64,000 nt of DNA, taken from assembly GCF_965279675.1 (NCBI RefSeq), contig NZ_CBDIIJ010000002.1, positions 434,001 through 498,000 on the forward strand. The letters are read 5' to 3'. Numbering within the stretch: position 1 is the stretch's first letter; every line of letters begins with the position of its first letter. Both the position numbers and the translations under genes were made by a program. Below, piece by piece: positions 1 to 9,160 of the stretch. Below the pieces are notes generated by a model, which was not told the DNA's origin, ran no database searches, and worked only from the letters and a program-made list of their open reading frames with translations. The DNA is from Mucisphaera sp965279675 (GTDB lineage: Bacteria; Planctomycetota; Phycisphaerae; Phycisphaerales; Phycisphaeraceae).

Positions 1-39
1 AGAAGATGTGTTACGGGTTGAACGGTCGAGAGGTTGGAT

Positions 40-1062
40 ATGTCTGAAGCAACGAATCAACGTGACCTGGCTGTGGGCCTGACGGCGGGCGCGGGGCTCA
101 TTGGCCTCGTGGCCCTGCTCATGCTGTTCGGGTACGTGCCGGGGTTTTTCGAGTCGGGGTACCAGTACCGGGTTTACGTGGATGAAGCGGCCGGGCTGTA
201 TGAAGACAGCCGTGTGACCATCTCCGGGCTGGATGTCGGGAAAGTGACGGACGTGCATTTCCGGGATGCGTTCGGCTCGGGTGTCGAGGCGATCATTCTG
301 ATCTCGGAGAAGCTGCCGCGTGGCGTGGAGGCGGAGGTGAAGGCGACGTCGCTGCTGGGTGGCGGGTCGGTGATCAATTTCACGTATGAACCGACGCCGG
401 ACGAACCGACGGTGTTTCTGCCGTTTGATGGCTCGGAGATCATTGACGCACGGATCGCCAGTCCGACGGATGCCCTTGCGGGGTTGCTGGACGAGCCGAT
501 GGCTCGTTTCGACGCCATCAGTGATGACCTGACAAGGGTGCTGAATGAGTGGGCGGACTTGGGTGAGAATCTGAATCTGCTGGTGGAACCGCGCGATGCG
601 GCGGATGTGGAGGCGGGGCTGTCGACCAGCAATCTGGCGACGGTGCTGCAACGGACAGAATCGAGTCTGATGGAGGCCGAGCAGACACTGGCTGCGTTCC
701 GGGAGTTGGTAGATGACGAGGTCTTCCGAGAAGACCTGAAGCAGACGGCGAGCAATGCTCGAACGCTGACGGAGCGGGCGGAGACAACGATTCAGAGTCT
801 GGAGGAGACGGTCAGCGGGACGATCGAGAGCCTCGAACGCCGGTTGGTGGCCGTGGCGGATGATCTGTCGGGCACGATCGCGACGGCATCCGAGTTGCTC
901 AGCCGGGTGAATGAGGGTGGCGGAACGGTCGGGAAGATGCTCAATGACCCGGCTCTGTATGACAACCTCAACGATGCCGCGGAGCGGCTGAAGGCGGTGA
1001 TGCTCGAGGTGCGGCTGCTGGTTGAGAAGATCCAGGCCGAGGGCGTGCTGTCGTCGCTTTGA
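40..1062 (+). CDS. mlaD: MlaD/MCE-family lipid transport protein
   Basis: Probable membrane-anchored substrate-binding subunit of an Mla-type (MCE) ABC system that moves phospholipids across the envelope. The 340-residue protein has a short basic N-terminus, one hydrophobic segment at about residues 10-32, then an MCE domain at about 42-120 with the typical stretch VTISGLDVGKV followed by a VxFRD-like strand. The remaining two thirds is rich in Glu, Thr and Leu and should be helical or coiled coil, as in long MlaD relatives. I start at ATG 40, which has GAGAGG six bases upstream, rather than the in-frame TTG at 34. The permease and ATPase partners would be expected just before the window; only 39 bases of that side are visible, so this is inference. 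Confidence 0.88.
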   Translation: MSEATNQRDLAVGLTAGAGLIGLVALLMLFGYVPGFFESGYQYRVYVDEAAGLYEDSRVTISGLDVGKVTDVHFRDAFGSGVEAIILISEKLPRGVEAEVKATSLLGGGSVINFTYEPTPDEPTVFLPFDGSEIIDARIASPTDALAGLLDEPMARFDAISDDLTRVLNEWADLGENLNLLVEPRDAADVEAGLSTSNLATVLQRTESSLMEAEQTLAAFRELVDDEVFREDLKQTASNARTLTERAETTIQSLEETVSGTIESLERRLVAVADDLSGTIATASELLSRVNEGGGTVGKMLNDPALYDNLNDAAERLKAVMLEVRLLVEKIQAEGVLSSL

Positions 1063-1108
1063 GGATTCCATGAGGGCGGGGGTCGTCGTAAATCTCTAAG
1101 ATCGCGGC

Positions 1109-2317
1109 ATGCGATACGTGATCATCATTCCTGATGGGGCGGCGGATATGCCGCTGGAGGACCTGGACGGCAAGACGCCTTTTGAGGCAGCGGCGATCCC
1201 GAATATGGACAGGCTGGCGGCGAGCGGCCGTCTGGGGACGGCGGTGACGACGCCTAGCGGGATGCCCTGCGGGTCGGACACGTGTTCGATGTGTTTGCTT
1301 GGGTATGACCCGGCGAAGTATCACACGGGCCGGGCCCCGCTGGAGGCGGCGGCGCTGGGCATCGCGTTGTCGGATACCGACTGGATCTTCCGGGTGAATC
1401 TGGTGACGGTGGTTGAGGGGCTGATGCAGGATCACTCGGCGGGGGCGATCCGTTCGGATGAAGGACGGCAGTTGCTGGAGGCCATCGAAGCGGCGGCGGC
1501 GATCGAGGGCATGACGTTTCATCCGGGCGTGAGCTACCGGAACATCATGGTGGATCGGTCGGGGTCACGGGACTGGAGCAAGCTGGTGACGGTCCCGCCT
1601 CATGATGTGCCGGGCGAGCCGATCCGCAAGCATCTGCCCAAAGGCGCGAAGGATGCCGAGCTTCTGCAGGACCTCATTGCGACAAGCGAGATCGTGTTTG
1701 CTGAGCACGATGTGAATCTGACCCGGCAGGAGATGGGTGAGGCGGCGGCAACACATGTGTGGCCGTGGGGGCAGGGCTTGAAACCGCAGCTACCCCCCTT
1801 CTCTGAGGTGTATGGCCGACGTGGGGCGATGATCACGGCGGTTGATTTGCTGGCTGGGATATCAGAGTTGATCGGCTGGGACAGGCTGGATGTGCCGGGG
1901 CAGACGAGCTACCACGACAACGACTACGAGGCGGCGGGCAGGCACGGGATCGCAGCACTCAATGACTACGACGTGGTCTGTGTGCATATCGAGGCGCCGG
2001 ATGAGGCGTCGCACGCCGGGGATGCGGCGACGAAGGTGGCGGCGATCGAGGCGATCGACAAGCATGTGGTGGGGCCGATTCACGAATCGCTGGAAGCCCG
2101 TGGTGAGAACTGGCGGATGCTGATCATGCCGGATCACTACACGAGCGTGGAGACGCGGAAGCACGACCCGACGCCTGTGCCGTTTCTGATCGCCGGGCAC
2201 AAGATGAACGGAATCGTGGAGCGGCCGTTTACGGAAGAAGCGGCGAACGGTGCGGACCTGAAGATCGCGCACGGACATGAGTTGATGGAGTTCTTCTTGG
2301 ATTCGGGGATGAGGTAG
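1109..2317 (+). CDS. apgM: Cofactor-independent phosphoglycerate mutase, ApgM type
   Basis: Interconverts 3- and 2-phosphoglycerate in glycolysis and gluconeogenesis. The 402-residue length and the N-terminus RYVIIIPDGAADMP followed by LDGKTPFEAA, IPNMDRLA and a SDTCSMCLLGYDP stretch match the archaeal-type (ApgM, alkaline-phosphatase superfamily) branch rather than the longer GpmI. Metal-binding residues expected for the superfamily are visible in PDGAAD near the start, in HIEAPDEASHAGD around residues 295-310, and in MPDHYT around 340. This family also includes homoserine kinase-like members (ThrH/ApgM-like), so a different phosphotransfer substrate cannot be excluded. The gene follows the MlaD gene by 46 bases; no strong ribosome site precedes the ATG. 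Confidence 0.88.
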   Translation: MRYVIIIPDGAADMPLEDLDGKTPFEAAAIPNMDRLAASGRLGTAVTTPSGMPCGSDTCSMCLLGYDPAKYHTGRAPLEAAALGIALSDTDWIFRVNLVTVVEGLMQDHSAGAIRSDEGRQLLEAIEAAAAIEGMTFHPGVSYRNIMVDRSGSRDWSKLVTVPPHDVPGEPIRKHLPKGAKDAELLQDLIATSEIVFAEHDVNLTRQEMGEAAATHVWPWGQGLKPQLPPFSEVYGRRGAMITAVDLLAGISELIGWDRLDVPGQTSYHDNDYEAAGRHGIAALNDYDVVCVHIEAPDEASHAGDAATKVAAIEAIDKHVVGPIHESLEARGENWRMLIMPDHYTSVETRKHDPTPVPFLIAGHKMNGIVERPFTEEAANGADLKIAHGHELMEFFLDSGMR

Positions 2318-2320
2318 GAC

Positions 2321-2731
2321 GTGGCTATCAGGCAATGCAGACTGTCTGTACGTCGCCTCATCGGTATTGCATTGACCCTAACGTTTTGCCTTCTGGCGTA
2401 TCGTTGCTCGTTCTCGTCGGCTCGCCATGCCCTGCCATGGTCCGCAGGCGATGTAAGAGATCACCACATAGATATGTTCGTCGACCACATGTACATCATG
2501 CGAGCGGCCATACCAGCAGATGACTATGACTCTTACATCTCACGACTGGGTTTACATGAAGATCCCAACAGTGATTACGTTGTAGACTTCGAGGTCAATG
2601 ATGCGCCAGCATGGTGGAATCCTCCAGAACCATCTGGGAACAGCAGTCTGCGTTTTGCCATTGAAGAAGATCAGATTGCAGCAACGGTCTACCAAAAGCC
2701 GTCTGTCTACTACCTTTGGTCAACCAGATAG
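2321..2731 (+). CDS. Hypothetical membrane-anchored protein
   Basis: A 136-residue protein that I do not recognise. A basic N-terminus (residues 1-13) leads into a hydrophobic segment at about 14-30, so it is probably exported or anchored with a periplasmic C-terminal domain of about 100 residues. That domain is acidic and aromatic, with PAWWNPPEP near residue 95. The start is a GTG just three bases after the preceding stop, with GAGG six bases before it (the ribosome site overlaps the end of the upstream gene), which suggests translational coupling. Base composition is lower in GC than both neighbours. Confidence 0.6.
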   Translation: MAIRQCRLSVRRLIGIALTLTFCLLAYRCSFSSARHALPWSAGDVRDHHIDMFVDHMYIMRAAIPADDYDSYISRLGLHEDPNSDYVVDFEVNDAPAWWNPPEPSGNSSLRFAIEEDQIAATVYQKPSVYYLWSTR

Positions 2732-4387
2732 CTAGATCGCATGGACGTGACCATGCCATTCGAGTTGGATGTGGTCGTCGGCGAGGCGTTTTTGGTAGTC
2801 GGAGAGGAGGGTGCGGGAGGCGTGGACCTTGTGGGGTTCGGTTGTTCGTTCGAGGCAGAAGCTGGCGAGGAGGCCGGCGGACTCGCCGATGTTCCATTCG
2901 ACCGGGTGGAGGCGGAAGGCGCCGTTCGAGATGTGGGTGGTGCCGATGTTTTTGCAGGCGGGGAGCAGGTTGCGGAGGCGGACGGGGATGAGGGCGCCGA
3001 GAGGTATCTGGAAGGGGTAGGCGGCGAGGTCGAGGCAGTGATCGCCTTCGGTCGTGATGTGGAGGTCGATGCGGTAGGCGCCGACGCCAACGGAATCGTG
3101 GACGGGGAGGGGTCGATTTCGGAGGACGTTTTCGGAGCCGGGGTCGCCCCAGCCGGGGTTTTCGCCGCAGCGTTGGAGGACGCCAATGTCGCCTTCGGTC
3201 ACGGTTTTGAGGGCTTTGATCCGGCGGGCTTCGCGGATGTAGACGGCGAGGGCGAGGCCGTCGTCGGTGCCCATGATGTCGGGTCGGGGGTAGAGGCGGG
3301 GGATGCCTCGGCGGTCGTTGGCAAAGTCTTCGGCTTCGGTCTGGAGCCAGTAAACGAGGCAGCGCGTGAGTTCCTTGGCTTCGTCGAGGCGCTGCCGGCG
3401 GGTTTCTGAGGGGACGTCGATGATAGACCCGCCGGTGTAGTCGTTCATGATCCAGTTGACGAGGGTGACGTCGTCGAGGTGGTCGGGGTTGCGCCAGCGG
3501 GAGGCGTCGATGACCTTGCGGTAGTCGAAGTAGGGGATGCCGCCGACCTGCTTGCGGCCTTTGTGTTCGGGCCGGAGGTAGGAGACGCGGGACTCGGCGG
3601 GCTTGTCGCCTAGCGGTTCACGCCAGGAGAGCTGGGGCCCGGGCCAGGGCGGGGTGACATCGGGACGAAACGACCTCCAGTGGTCGTAGTGCTCGGGCTT
3701 GTCGATGGTGTGATTGGCGGCGGGGTCGCGGTCGTAGCCAAGGGCGACGACCCAGGTGCAGGCCTGCTCGTTGAGGGGCTGGGCTTCGGGCTTGGCGTGC
3801 ATCTCGCCGGTGTCTCGCTGGGCTTCGCAGCCGGTGACGTATTCGACGCCGGCGAGGGGCAGGAGATCGCCCAGTTCGGAGGCATCGAGGACGAATCGGG
3901 GGTGGATGGTGATTTCGGTGTCGAGTCGTCGGCGGTAGACGGTGACTGAGCGGACCTGATCGTTCTCGACATCGACGGCGCGGGGGAAGGTGTTGCGCCA
4001 GATGCGCAGGCGGGCCGAGGATTCGTAGGGCATGAGCATCCCGCGCAGGGCCGTGACGGCGGCACGGGGCTCGCAGCAGAGCCGGGAGACGAAGCCGGAA
4101 CCGGGGTTGAGCTCGGGGTCGAGCATGGCGTCCTGGTTGAGCGGGTAGTGCCTGCGGTAGAGCGAGCGGATGGCCTCGCGGAGGGTGCGGTAGCGGCCGG
4201 TGCAGCCCTGAGACTCGATCCAGGGGTGCTCATCGGGCGGGACGGCCTGGGCGGTGAGCTGCCCGCCGGTCCAGACGGTGGGCTCGGTGAGGATGACGGA
4301 GTGGCCGGCTTCGCAGGCGGCGAGGGCGGCGGCGCAGCCGCCTAGGCCGGCGCCGACGATGAGGATGTCGCAGGAGGTTTCAGGCAT
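2732..4387 (-). CDS. FAD-dependent oxidoreductase
   Basis: A 551-residue flavoprotein of the FAD-dependent oxidoreductase family PF12831. The dinucleotide-binding loop G-A-G-L-G-G lies at residues 12-17, followed by an acidic residue at the end of the second strand (LTEPT). The segment TGGQLTAQ after it and the RFVLDASELGDLLPLAGVEY stretch are typical of this family, in which the protein often acts on carbohydrates or is exported in planctomycetes. No signal peptide is visible here. The substrate is unknown. It converges on the upstream hypothetical gene with no gap. No recognisable ribosome site precedes the ATG. Confidence 0.85.
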   Translation of the reverse strand: MPETSCDILIVGAGLGGCAAALAACEAGHSVILTEPTVWTGGQLTAQAVPPDEHPWIESQGCTGRYRTLREAIRSLYRRHYPLNQDAMLDPELNPGSGFVSRLCCEPRAAVTALRGMLMPYESSARLRIWRNTFPRAVDVENDQVRSVTVYRRRLDTEITIHPRFVLDASELGDLLPLAGVEYVTGCEAQRDTGEMHAKPEAQPLNEQACTWVVALGYDRDPAANHTIDKPEHYDHWRSFRPDVTPPWPGPQLSWREPLGDKPAESRVSYLRPEHKGRKQVGGIPYFDYRKVIDASRWRNPDHLDDVTLVNWIMNDYTGGSIIDVPSETRRQRLDEAKELTRCLVYWLQTEAEDFANDRRGIPRLYPRPDIMGTDDGLALAVYIREARRIKALKTVTEGDIGVLQRCGENPGWGDPGSENVLRNRPLPVHDSVGVGAYRIDLHITTEGDHCLDLAAYPFQIPLGALIPVRLRNLLPACKNIGTTHISNGAFRLHPVEWNIGESAGLLASFCLERTTEPHKVHASRTLLSDYQKRLADDHIQLEWHGHVHAI

Positions 4388-4438
4388 GGGGGAGAGGTTA
4401 GCGGAAGGGGATATACAAGCAAGAATGAAGCGATGGAA

Positions 4439-5116
4439 CTACGAGATGTCTAGATTTAGCGGATTATTTACAGGTTTGAAGAGTCCGGCAAAGAACCAGT
4501 ATGTGTAACGAAGATACCAAAATCGTTTTGTTCGGATAAAACTCAATTCCTCCTGCACTGATTCATTAATCACTTTAATAATATCTACTGGTGGGTCAGT
4601 CGGCATGACTTCTTTTACCTGCGAGATATGTTCAAGTGCATTCATGTGGTTACTATGCAGCTGATCCAAGCCACTTCCAGGAAATTGTTGATGGTGATAA
4701 CTTGGCGGCTTTGGGTTTGATTGCCTATTGCGAAGTGAAGTAGTTACGAGAGAAGAATCATCATCAAATTTAGAGAACAGATCTGCACCCAGGTTTTCAG
4801 GCACTGAGTTGGGACCACTATTACGCCCCGGCATGAAATAAAACACTAAAGATGTTTGATACTCCATGCTACTATATATCACGAGCCTGAAAGCTAGAAT
4901 ACCTACATTAATCTCAGCACAATCTACAAATTTGTACATGCCTTCTGACATACTAGATTCATTAATTAGGCTATCAGCAGACTTCTTGAGACTATTGGCG
5001 TCGCTACCCTCAATAGGTTTTAATTTTATGATGAGCATGAGCAGGTGCATCAAAACACCGCTCAAGCAGCCGGCTAGATACGTAACTACTAGCCATACAG
5101 ATACCCAGAAAAACAT
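4439..5116 (-). CDS. Orphan membrane protein in AT-rich DNA
   Basis: A 225-residue protein without a recognised family. A strong membrane segment spans about residues 3-31, and an aromatic, possibly membrane-associated stretch occurs at about 192-212 (FWYLRYTYWFFAGLF). The middle part is polar with Asn- and Ser-rich sequence. The ATG has GAGAG about six bases upstream. The gene and its flanks are clearly richer in A and T than the GC-rich genes on either side, a sign of recent acquisition or of a rarely constrained orphan. I infer no function. Confidence 0.6.
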   Translation of the reverse strand: MFFWVSVWLVVTYLAGCLSGVLMHLLMLIIKLKPIEGSDANSLKKSADSLINESSMSEGMYKFVDCAEINVGILAFRLVIYSSMEYQTSLVFYFMPGRNSGPNSVPENLGADLFSKFDDDSSLVTTSLRNRQSNPKPPSYHHQQFPGSGLDQLHSNHMNALEHISQVKEVMPTDPPVDIIKVINESVQEELSFIRTKRFWYLRYTYWFFAGLFKPVNNPLNLDIS

Positions 5117-5136
5117 AGATAACTCTCTGTTCTAAA

Positions 5137-6486
5137 TTATCGTCGCCAAGCGTCCGACGTGTTTGCGGGGATCACGGCTCCGTCTTCATCGAGAACGCGT
5201 AAATCCGGGCTGACGGCTCGGAGTTCGGCGAGGAGGCGGTCGCCGAGGCGGGTGTCGAGATGGACGCGGTCGCCTTCGTAGCGGCGGTCGAGGATGGTGG
5301 CTTTGGTTTCGAGGATGGAGAGGGCGCGGCCGTCGGTGACGGGGAGGTCTAGGGTGGTGGTGGACTGGCGGCCTCGGACGGCGGCGCGGAGGCGTTCGAT
5401 GACAGGCTCCATGCCTTCGCCGGTGCGGGCGGAGATGGCCATCGCATCGGGGTGGGCGGCCTGCTGGATCAGGAGTTCGGCGTTGTGGCTGAGCTTGTCG
5501 ATCTTGTTGAGCAGGAGGATGCGCTCGGAGTGGGTGGCTCCGATGGCGTCGAGGACTTCCATGACGGTGTCGTGCTGTTCGTTGGCGCGGGGGTCGGCGG
5601 CATCGAGCACGACGAGGAGGATGTCGGCGTGGATGGCTTCTTCGAGGGTCGCGCGGAAGGAGGCGACGAGGTGGTGGGGCAGGTCGCGGACGAAGCCGAC
5701 GGTGTCGGAGAGCATGACCTGGTCGCCGTCGCCTAAGTCCCATCGGCGGGTGCGGGTGGAGAGGGTGGCGAAGAGTTTGTCGTCGGCGTAGGCCCCGCCT
5801 TCGGTGACGGTGTTGAAGAGGGTGGACTTGCCGGCGTTGGTGTAGCCGACGAGGCCGACGGTGAAGTGGTCGAGCTTGCGGGCGGCGACCTGCCGCTGCT
5901 TGCGGGCGTGGACCTCGGCGATCTCGCGGCGGAGCTGGGATTTTTTGCGTTGGACGATCCGGCGGTCGATTTCGAGCTGCTGCTCGCCTGGCCCGCGGGT
6001 GCCGATGCCTGCGGGGGCCCCGCCTGCGATGCGTTCGAGGTGGGTCCACATGGCGCGGAGGCGGGGGTAGGTGTATTCGAGCTGGGCGAGTTCGACCTGG
6101 ATCCGGGCCTCGAGGGTCTGAGCCCGGGTGGCGAAGATGTCGAGGATGAGCTCGGAGCGGTCGAGGACCTTGCGTTCGGTGGCCTTCTCTATCTTGCCGA
6201 TCTGGGAGGGCGAGAGGTCGTTCTCGAAGAGGATGACCTGGGCGCCGTGGGCGTCGGCCATCTGCTTGAGCTCTTCGACCTTGCCCTTGCCCATGAAGGT
6301 GGCTGGATCGGGCTTGAGGCGTTTCTGGAGCAGTTCATCGACAACGACGGCCCCGGCAGTCTGGGCTAGTGAGCGCAATTCATCCAGCGGGTCGTGGGGA
6401 TTGACCTGCATCCCGGGCAGCAGACAGCCGGCAAGGATGGCTTTCTCCGAATCGACGGCGAGTTGTTCGCGTTTGAGGTCCTGCAT
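5137..6486 (-). CDS. hflX: GTPase HflX
   Basis: Ribosome-associated GTPase that splits stalled or heat-damaged 70S ribosomes. The 449 residues contain the N-terminal HflX domain, the glycine-rich linker GIGTRGPGE (about 161-168) followed by a helical region, and the GTPase domain. The latter has P-loop GYTNAGKS at 214-221, DTVGF at 261-265 and NKID at 327-330. A C-terminal extension of about 70 residues completes the usual length. It lies back to back with the ribosomal protein L28 gene, with about 155 bases between the two starts that must hold both promoters. Confidence 0.96.
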   Translation of the reverse strand: MQDLKREQLAVDSEKAILAGCLLPGMQVNPHDPLDELRSLAQTAGAVVVDELLQKRLKPDPATFMGKGKVEELKQMADAHGAQVILFENDLSPSQIGKIEKATERKVLDRSELILDIFATRAQTLEARIQVELAQLEYTYPRLRAMWTHLERIAGGAPAGIGTRGPGEQQLEIDRRIVQRKKSQLRREIAEVHARKQRQVAARKLDHFTVGLVGYTNAGKSTLFNTVTEGGAYADDKLFATLSTRTRRWDLGDGDQVMLSDTVGFVRDLPHHLVASFRATLEEAIHADILLVVLDAADPRANEQHDTVMEVLDAIGATHSERILLLNKIDKLSHNAELLIQQAAHPDAMAISARTGEGMEPVIERLRAAVRGRQSTTTLDLPVTDGRALSILETKATILDRRYEGDRVHLDTRLGDRLLAELRAVSPDLRVLDEDGAVIPANTSDAWRR

Positions 6487-6563
6487 GGTTACAAGCTGGG
6501 CGAATAGGGTTCGCCCCGGGCGGCCTTTGGTGTTATCTTACTGGGCTCGACGGGCTGAACCAA

Positions 6564-6580
6564 GGGACGGCAGGCGTCCC
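6564..6580 (+). promoter_or_regulatory. Hairpin in the L28 gene leader
   Basis: The arms GGGACG and CGTCCC (6 bp, loop GCAGG) lie about 60 bases before the rpmB start, inside its 5' leader. It could be a ribosomal-protein autoregulatory structure or simply a stable stem; the sequence does not decide. Confidence 0.25.
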
Positions 6581-6641
6581 TCCTCTGATCGTCAATTCCA
6601 CCCCTGACCCGGCCCGTCCGGATGTAAACGGGAGCAGTGAT

Positions 6642-6905
6642 ATGTCACGAGTCTGCCACTTTACCGGCAAGCGTACCACCCGAGGCAACAAGTACACCCT
6701 GCGTGGTAAGGCCAAGTACCTCGGCGGCGTGGGCACGAAGGTCACTGGCAAGACCAAGCGGACCTTCAAGCCGAACATCCAGAAGGTGACCGCGATCATC
6801 GATGGTGTGCCCCAGAAGGTGAAGGTCTCGACCAAGGCGATCAAGTCCGGCCTGGTCGTGAAGCCTGTGAAGCGGAAGTACGCTTACAAGCACCAAGCGG
6901 CCTAA
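6642..6905 (+). CDS. rpmB: 50S ribosomal protein L28
   Basis: Ribosomal large-subunit protein L28. The 87-residue basic protein begins MSRVCHFTGKRTTRGN and contains the family core TKRTFKPNIQKV at about 38-49. A GGGAG sequence sits about eight bases before the ATG. It stands alone here (no L33 gene beside it) between hflX and dnaG. It is the only protein outside the 11-22.5 kb glycan cluster that ends in Ala-Ala (H-Q-A-A). Confidence 0.96.
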   Translation: MSRVCHFTGKRTTRGNKYTLRGKAKYLGGVGTKVTGKTKRTFKPNIQKVTAIIDGVPQKVKVSTKAIKSGLVVKPVKRKYAYKHQAA

Positions 6906-7082
6906 ACCCCTAATCCCCCCCCTGCCACCCCGACTGCCCTGACCTCTGGTTTGCATCGGCGCAGTCGTTCTCGTCTGGTAGGTCGCTGGCGGCTTCGACT
7001 TTTTGACCCTCACGGATGACGGCCGGTTCACGGATGGGTTGCACTTCCTCGGAGGGGAGTCGCGACGGATACCGGATGCTGG

Positions 7083-9050
7083 ATGCCCCACACAGGCGAT
7101 GACGACAAACAGCGGGTACTCGACGCGAGCGACATTGTTGGTGTCGTGGGGGAGCAACTAGCGCTCAAACCGAAGGGGCGCGAGTTTGTCGGGCTCTGTC
7201 CGTTTCACGACGACCGGAACCCGTCGATGTGCGTGGTGCCTGAGAAGCAGATTTTTCACTGCTTTGTCTGCGGGGCGGGCGGGGACGTTTTCAGCTTTGT
7301 GATGCGTTATCACCGACTCAGTTTTCCCGAGGCGCTCAAGCATCTGGCAGAACGGGCGGGTATCGAACTGACCGGCCGGCGTCAGCAACGTAACGACGGA
7401 CAGAAAGCTCTGCGGCAACGGATCGCCGAGGCTAACGACCTGGCGCTGAGGTTCTTCCGGAGTCGATTGCGTGATGAGCAGACCGGGGCCGAAGCGAGGG
7501 CTTACCTGGCCGGGCGTGGGATCAGTCACGAGATGATCGAGCGGTTCGAGATGGGCTATGCACCGGACGACTGGGACGTGATGTCGAAGGCCGTGGCGGC
7601 CAAGGGTCTCGATCGTGAGGCGTTCGTGGCTGCGGGATTGATCGCGAAGCGTGATCGAGGTGAGGGTTACTTCGACCGGCTGCGTCACCGGTTGGTGTTT
7701 CCGATCGGTGATGCCCTCGGGCGGCCGGTGGCGTTTGGCGGGCGGCGTCTGCGGGAAGAAGACAATCCGAAGTACTGGAACAGCCCGGAGACGGAGCTTT
7801 TTCACAAGAGTTCGACGTTGTTCGGGCTGCATCTGGCCAAGCGGGCGATCATCGGGACCAAAACCGCAGTGATTGTGGAGGGTTACACGGATGTGATCGC
7901 GGCCCACCAGGCCGAGCGGGAGAACGTGGTGGCGACGCTTGGCACGGCCCTGACGGCCGAGCACGTCAAGGGGCTGCGGCGGTTCGCCGAGCGGATCGTG
8001 CTGGTTTTCGATGGGGACGAAGCGGGTCGGCGGGCCGCGGATCGGGCGGTAGAAGCGTTCTTAACGGAGGAAGTGGATACAGCGGTGGCGATTCTGCCTG
8101 GGGGCCAGGATCCGGCGGACCTGCTGAGCACGACGGAGGGGGTCGAAATCTGGGATCGACTGGTGGCTGAGGCGCCGGATGCTCTGGATTTCGGGCTGGC
8201 TCGGATGGCGGAGGATCTGTCGGGAGCCTCGACAATCACGGGCAGGCAGCGGCTGGCGGAGGCTTACGCTGAGAAATTGGTGAAACTGGGTCTTGATCGA
8301 GCGACCGGGACACGGCGGTCGCTGATCGTCAACCGGGTGGCTCAGTTGCTCAGGATGGACCTGCCGAGCACGGAAGCGTTGCTCAAGCAGGCACGCATCA
8401 AGCTGCTGAATAGCCAGAAAGGGCCTGCTGGGCCATCTTCGGCTGGAGAATTTGGGGTAAACCCTCAGTCTTATGGTCTTGAGGAACAGGGTAACCCAGA
8501 GAAATTGCGATCGTTTGCACAGGATGATGCTAAAAGAGTGGACGGCGCGCCTGTAGGGCGTAAACTTTCTCTAGCCCTAGCGGCCGAGCGACAGGTCATA
8601 GCTTGCCTGATTCGCCACAACCAACTGTTCACCAAGACCTTAGACCAAGGCTGGGCGATCGACGAATCGCTGATGCCCGGTGATCTTGTCGGTCCTGTGA
8701 ACGCGAGGCTCTACGGCCGGGTGTACCGGCAGTTGAGCAGTGGCGAGGCGGTGAGCCTTGATCGATTGCTTGGCGGGGCTGCTGAGGCCGAGGAGTACGA
8801 GTTGGCAGGCTTGCTGGCTCAGCTCGGCCGAGAAACCGGGGATCTGGGTCTGGATGACCCGGAAGCGGCGGAGCGTGTGCTCGGAGCCGCGATCAGGTCC
8901 TGGCGTACGGCGGTTTCAGATCGCCTGCCGGGGATGGAGGAGGAGAGTTCGAATGCTGATCAGAACCTGCGTGACGCTCTGGAACGGCTGCGAGCCGGTG
9001 CCGGGCCGAGTCGGATCAGCGGTCATCGTGGCGTCCCCGACCGCACCTGA
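7083..9050 (+). CDS. dnaG: DNA primase DnaG
   Basis: Synthesises RNA primers at the replication fork. The 655 residues show the CHC2 zinc site C39, H42, C60, C63 (CPFH...CFVC), the RNA polymerase-like core, and a TOPRIM domain with catalytic E266 in VEGYTD and the acidic pair D310/D312 in FDGDEAG. The region after about residue 440 is a Gly/Pro/Ser-rich linker of about 50 residues followed by a helical domain that should contact the DnaB helicase. The linker DNA (about 8430-8580) is poorer in GC than the rest of the gene. The gene is followed 110 bases later by rpoD, the classic macromolecular-synthesis order, but with L28 in place of the usual S21 upstream. Confidence 0.96.
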   Translation: MPHTGDDDKQRVLDASDIVGVVGEQLALKPKGREFVGLCPFHDDRNPSMCVVPEKQIFHCFVCGAGGDVFSFVMRYHRLSFPEALKHLAERAGIELTGRRQQRNDGQKALRQRIAEANDLALRFFRSRLRDEQTGAEARAYLAGRGISHEMIERFEMGYAPDDWDVMSKAVAAKGLDREAFVAAGLIAKRDRGEGYFDRLRHRLVFPIGDALGRPVAFGGRRLREEDNPKYWNSPETELFHKSSTLFGLHLAKRAIIGTKTAVIVEGYTDVIAAHQAERENVVATLGTALTAEHVKGLRRFAERIVLVFDGDEAGRRAADRAVEAFLTEEVDTAVAILPGGQDPADLLSTTEGVEIWDRLVAEAPDALDFGLARMAEDLSGASTITGRQRLAEAYAEKLVKLGLDRATGTRRSLIVNRVAQLLRMDLPSTEALLKQARIKLLNSQKGPAGPSSAGEFGVNPQSYGLEEQGNPEKLRSFAQDDAKRVDGAPVGRKLSLALAAERQVIACLIRHNQLFTKTLDQGWAIDESLMPGDLVGPVNARLYGRVYRQLSSGEAVSLDRLLGGAAEAEEYELAGLLAQLGRETGDLGLDDPEAAERVLGAAIRSWRTAVSDRLPGMEEESSNADQNLRDALERLRAGAGPSRISGHRGVPDRT

Positions 9051-9123
9051 GGTTGGGAAGTTTGTCCCGCGATGACTGGAACTCACGGGGAGGGGGCTGG
9101 CAAGAGCCGGTTGCCACGGACGA

Positions 9124-9160
9124 CTGAACAAGGACGATTGAACAAGGACACTGAACAACG
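9124..9160 (+). repeat. Short direct repeats in the rpoD ribosome-binding region
   Basis: Three near-tandem copies of TGAACAAGGAC-like sequence start at about 9125, 9139 and 9152, the last one degenerate and running into the rpoD ATG. Two copies contain AAGGA, so the leader offers more than one Shine-Dalgarno-like site; the nearer one is about 11 bases before the start. Confidence 0.4.

Noticed and set aside
6906..7082. Possible terminator or promoter between L28 and dnaG
   Set aside because: Repeated CACGGATG words are present, but no stem with a T-run or clear -35/-10 pair could be defined.
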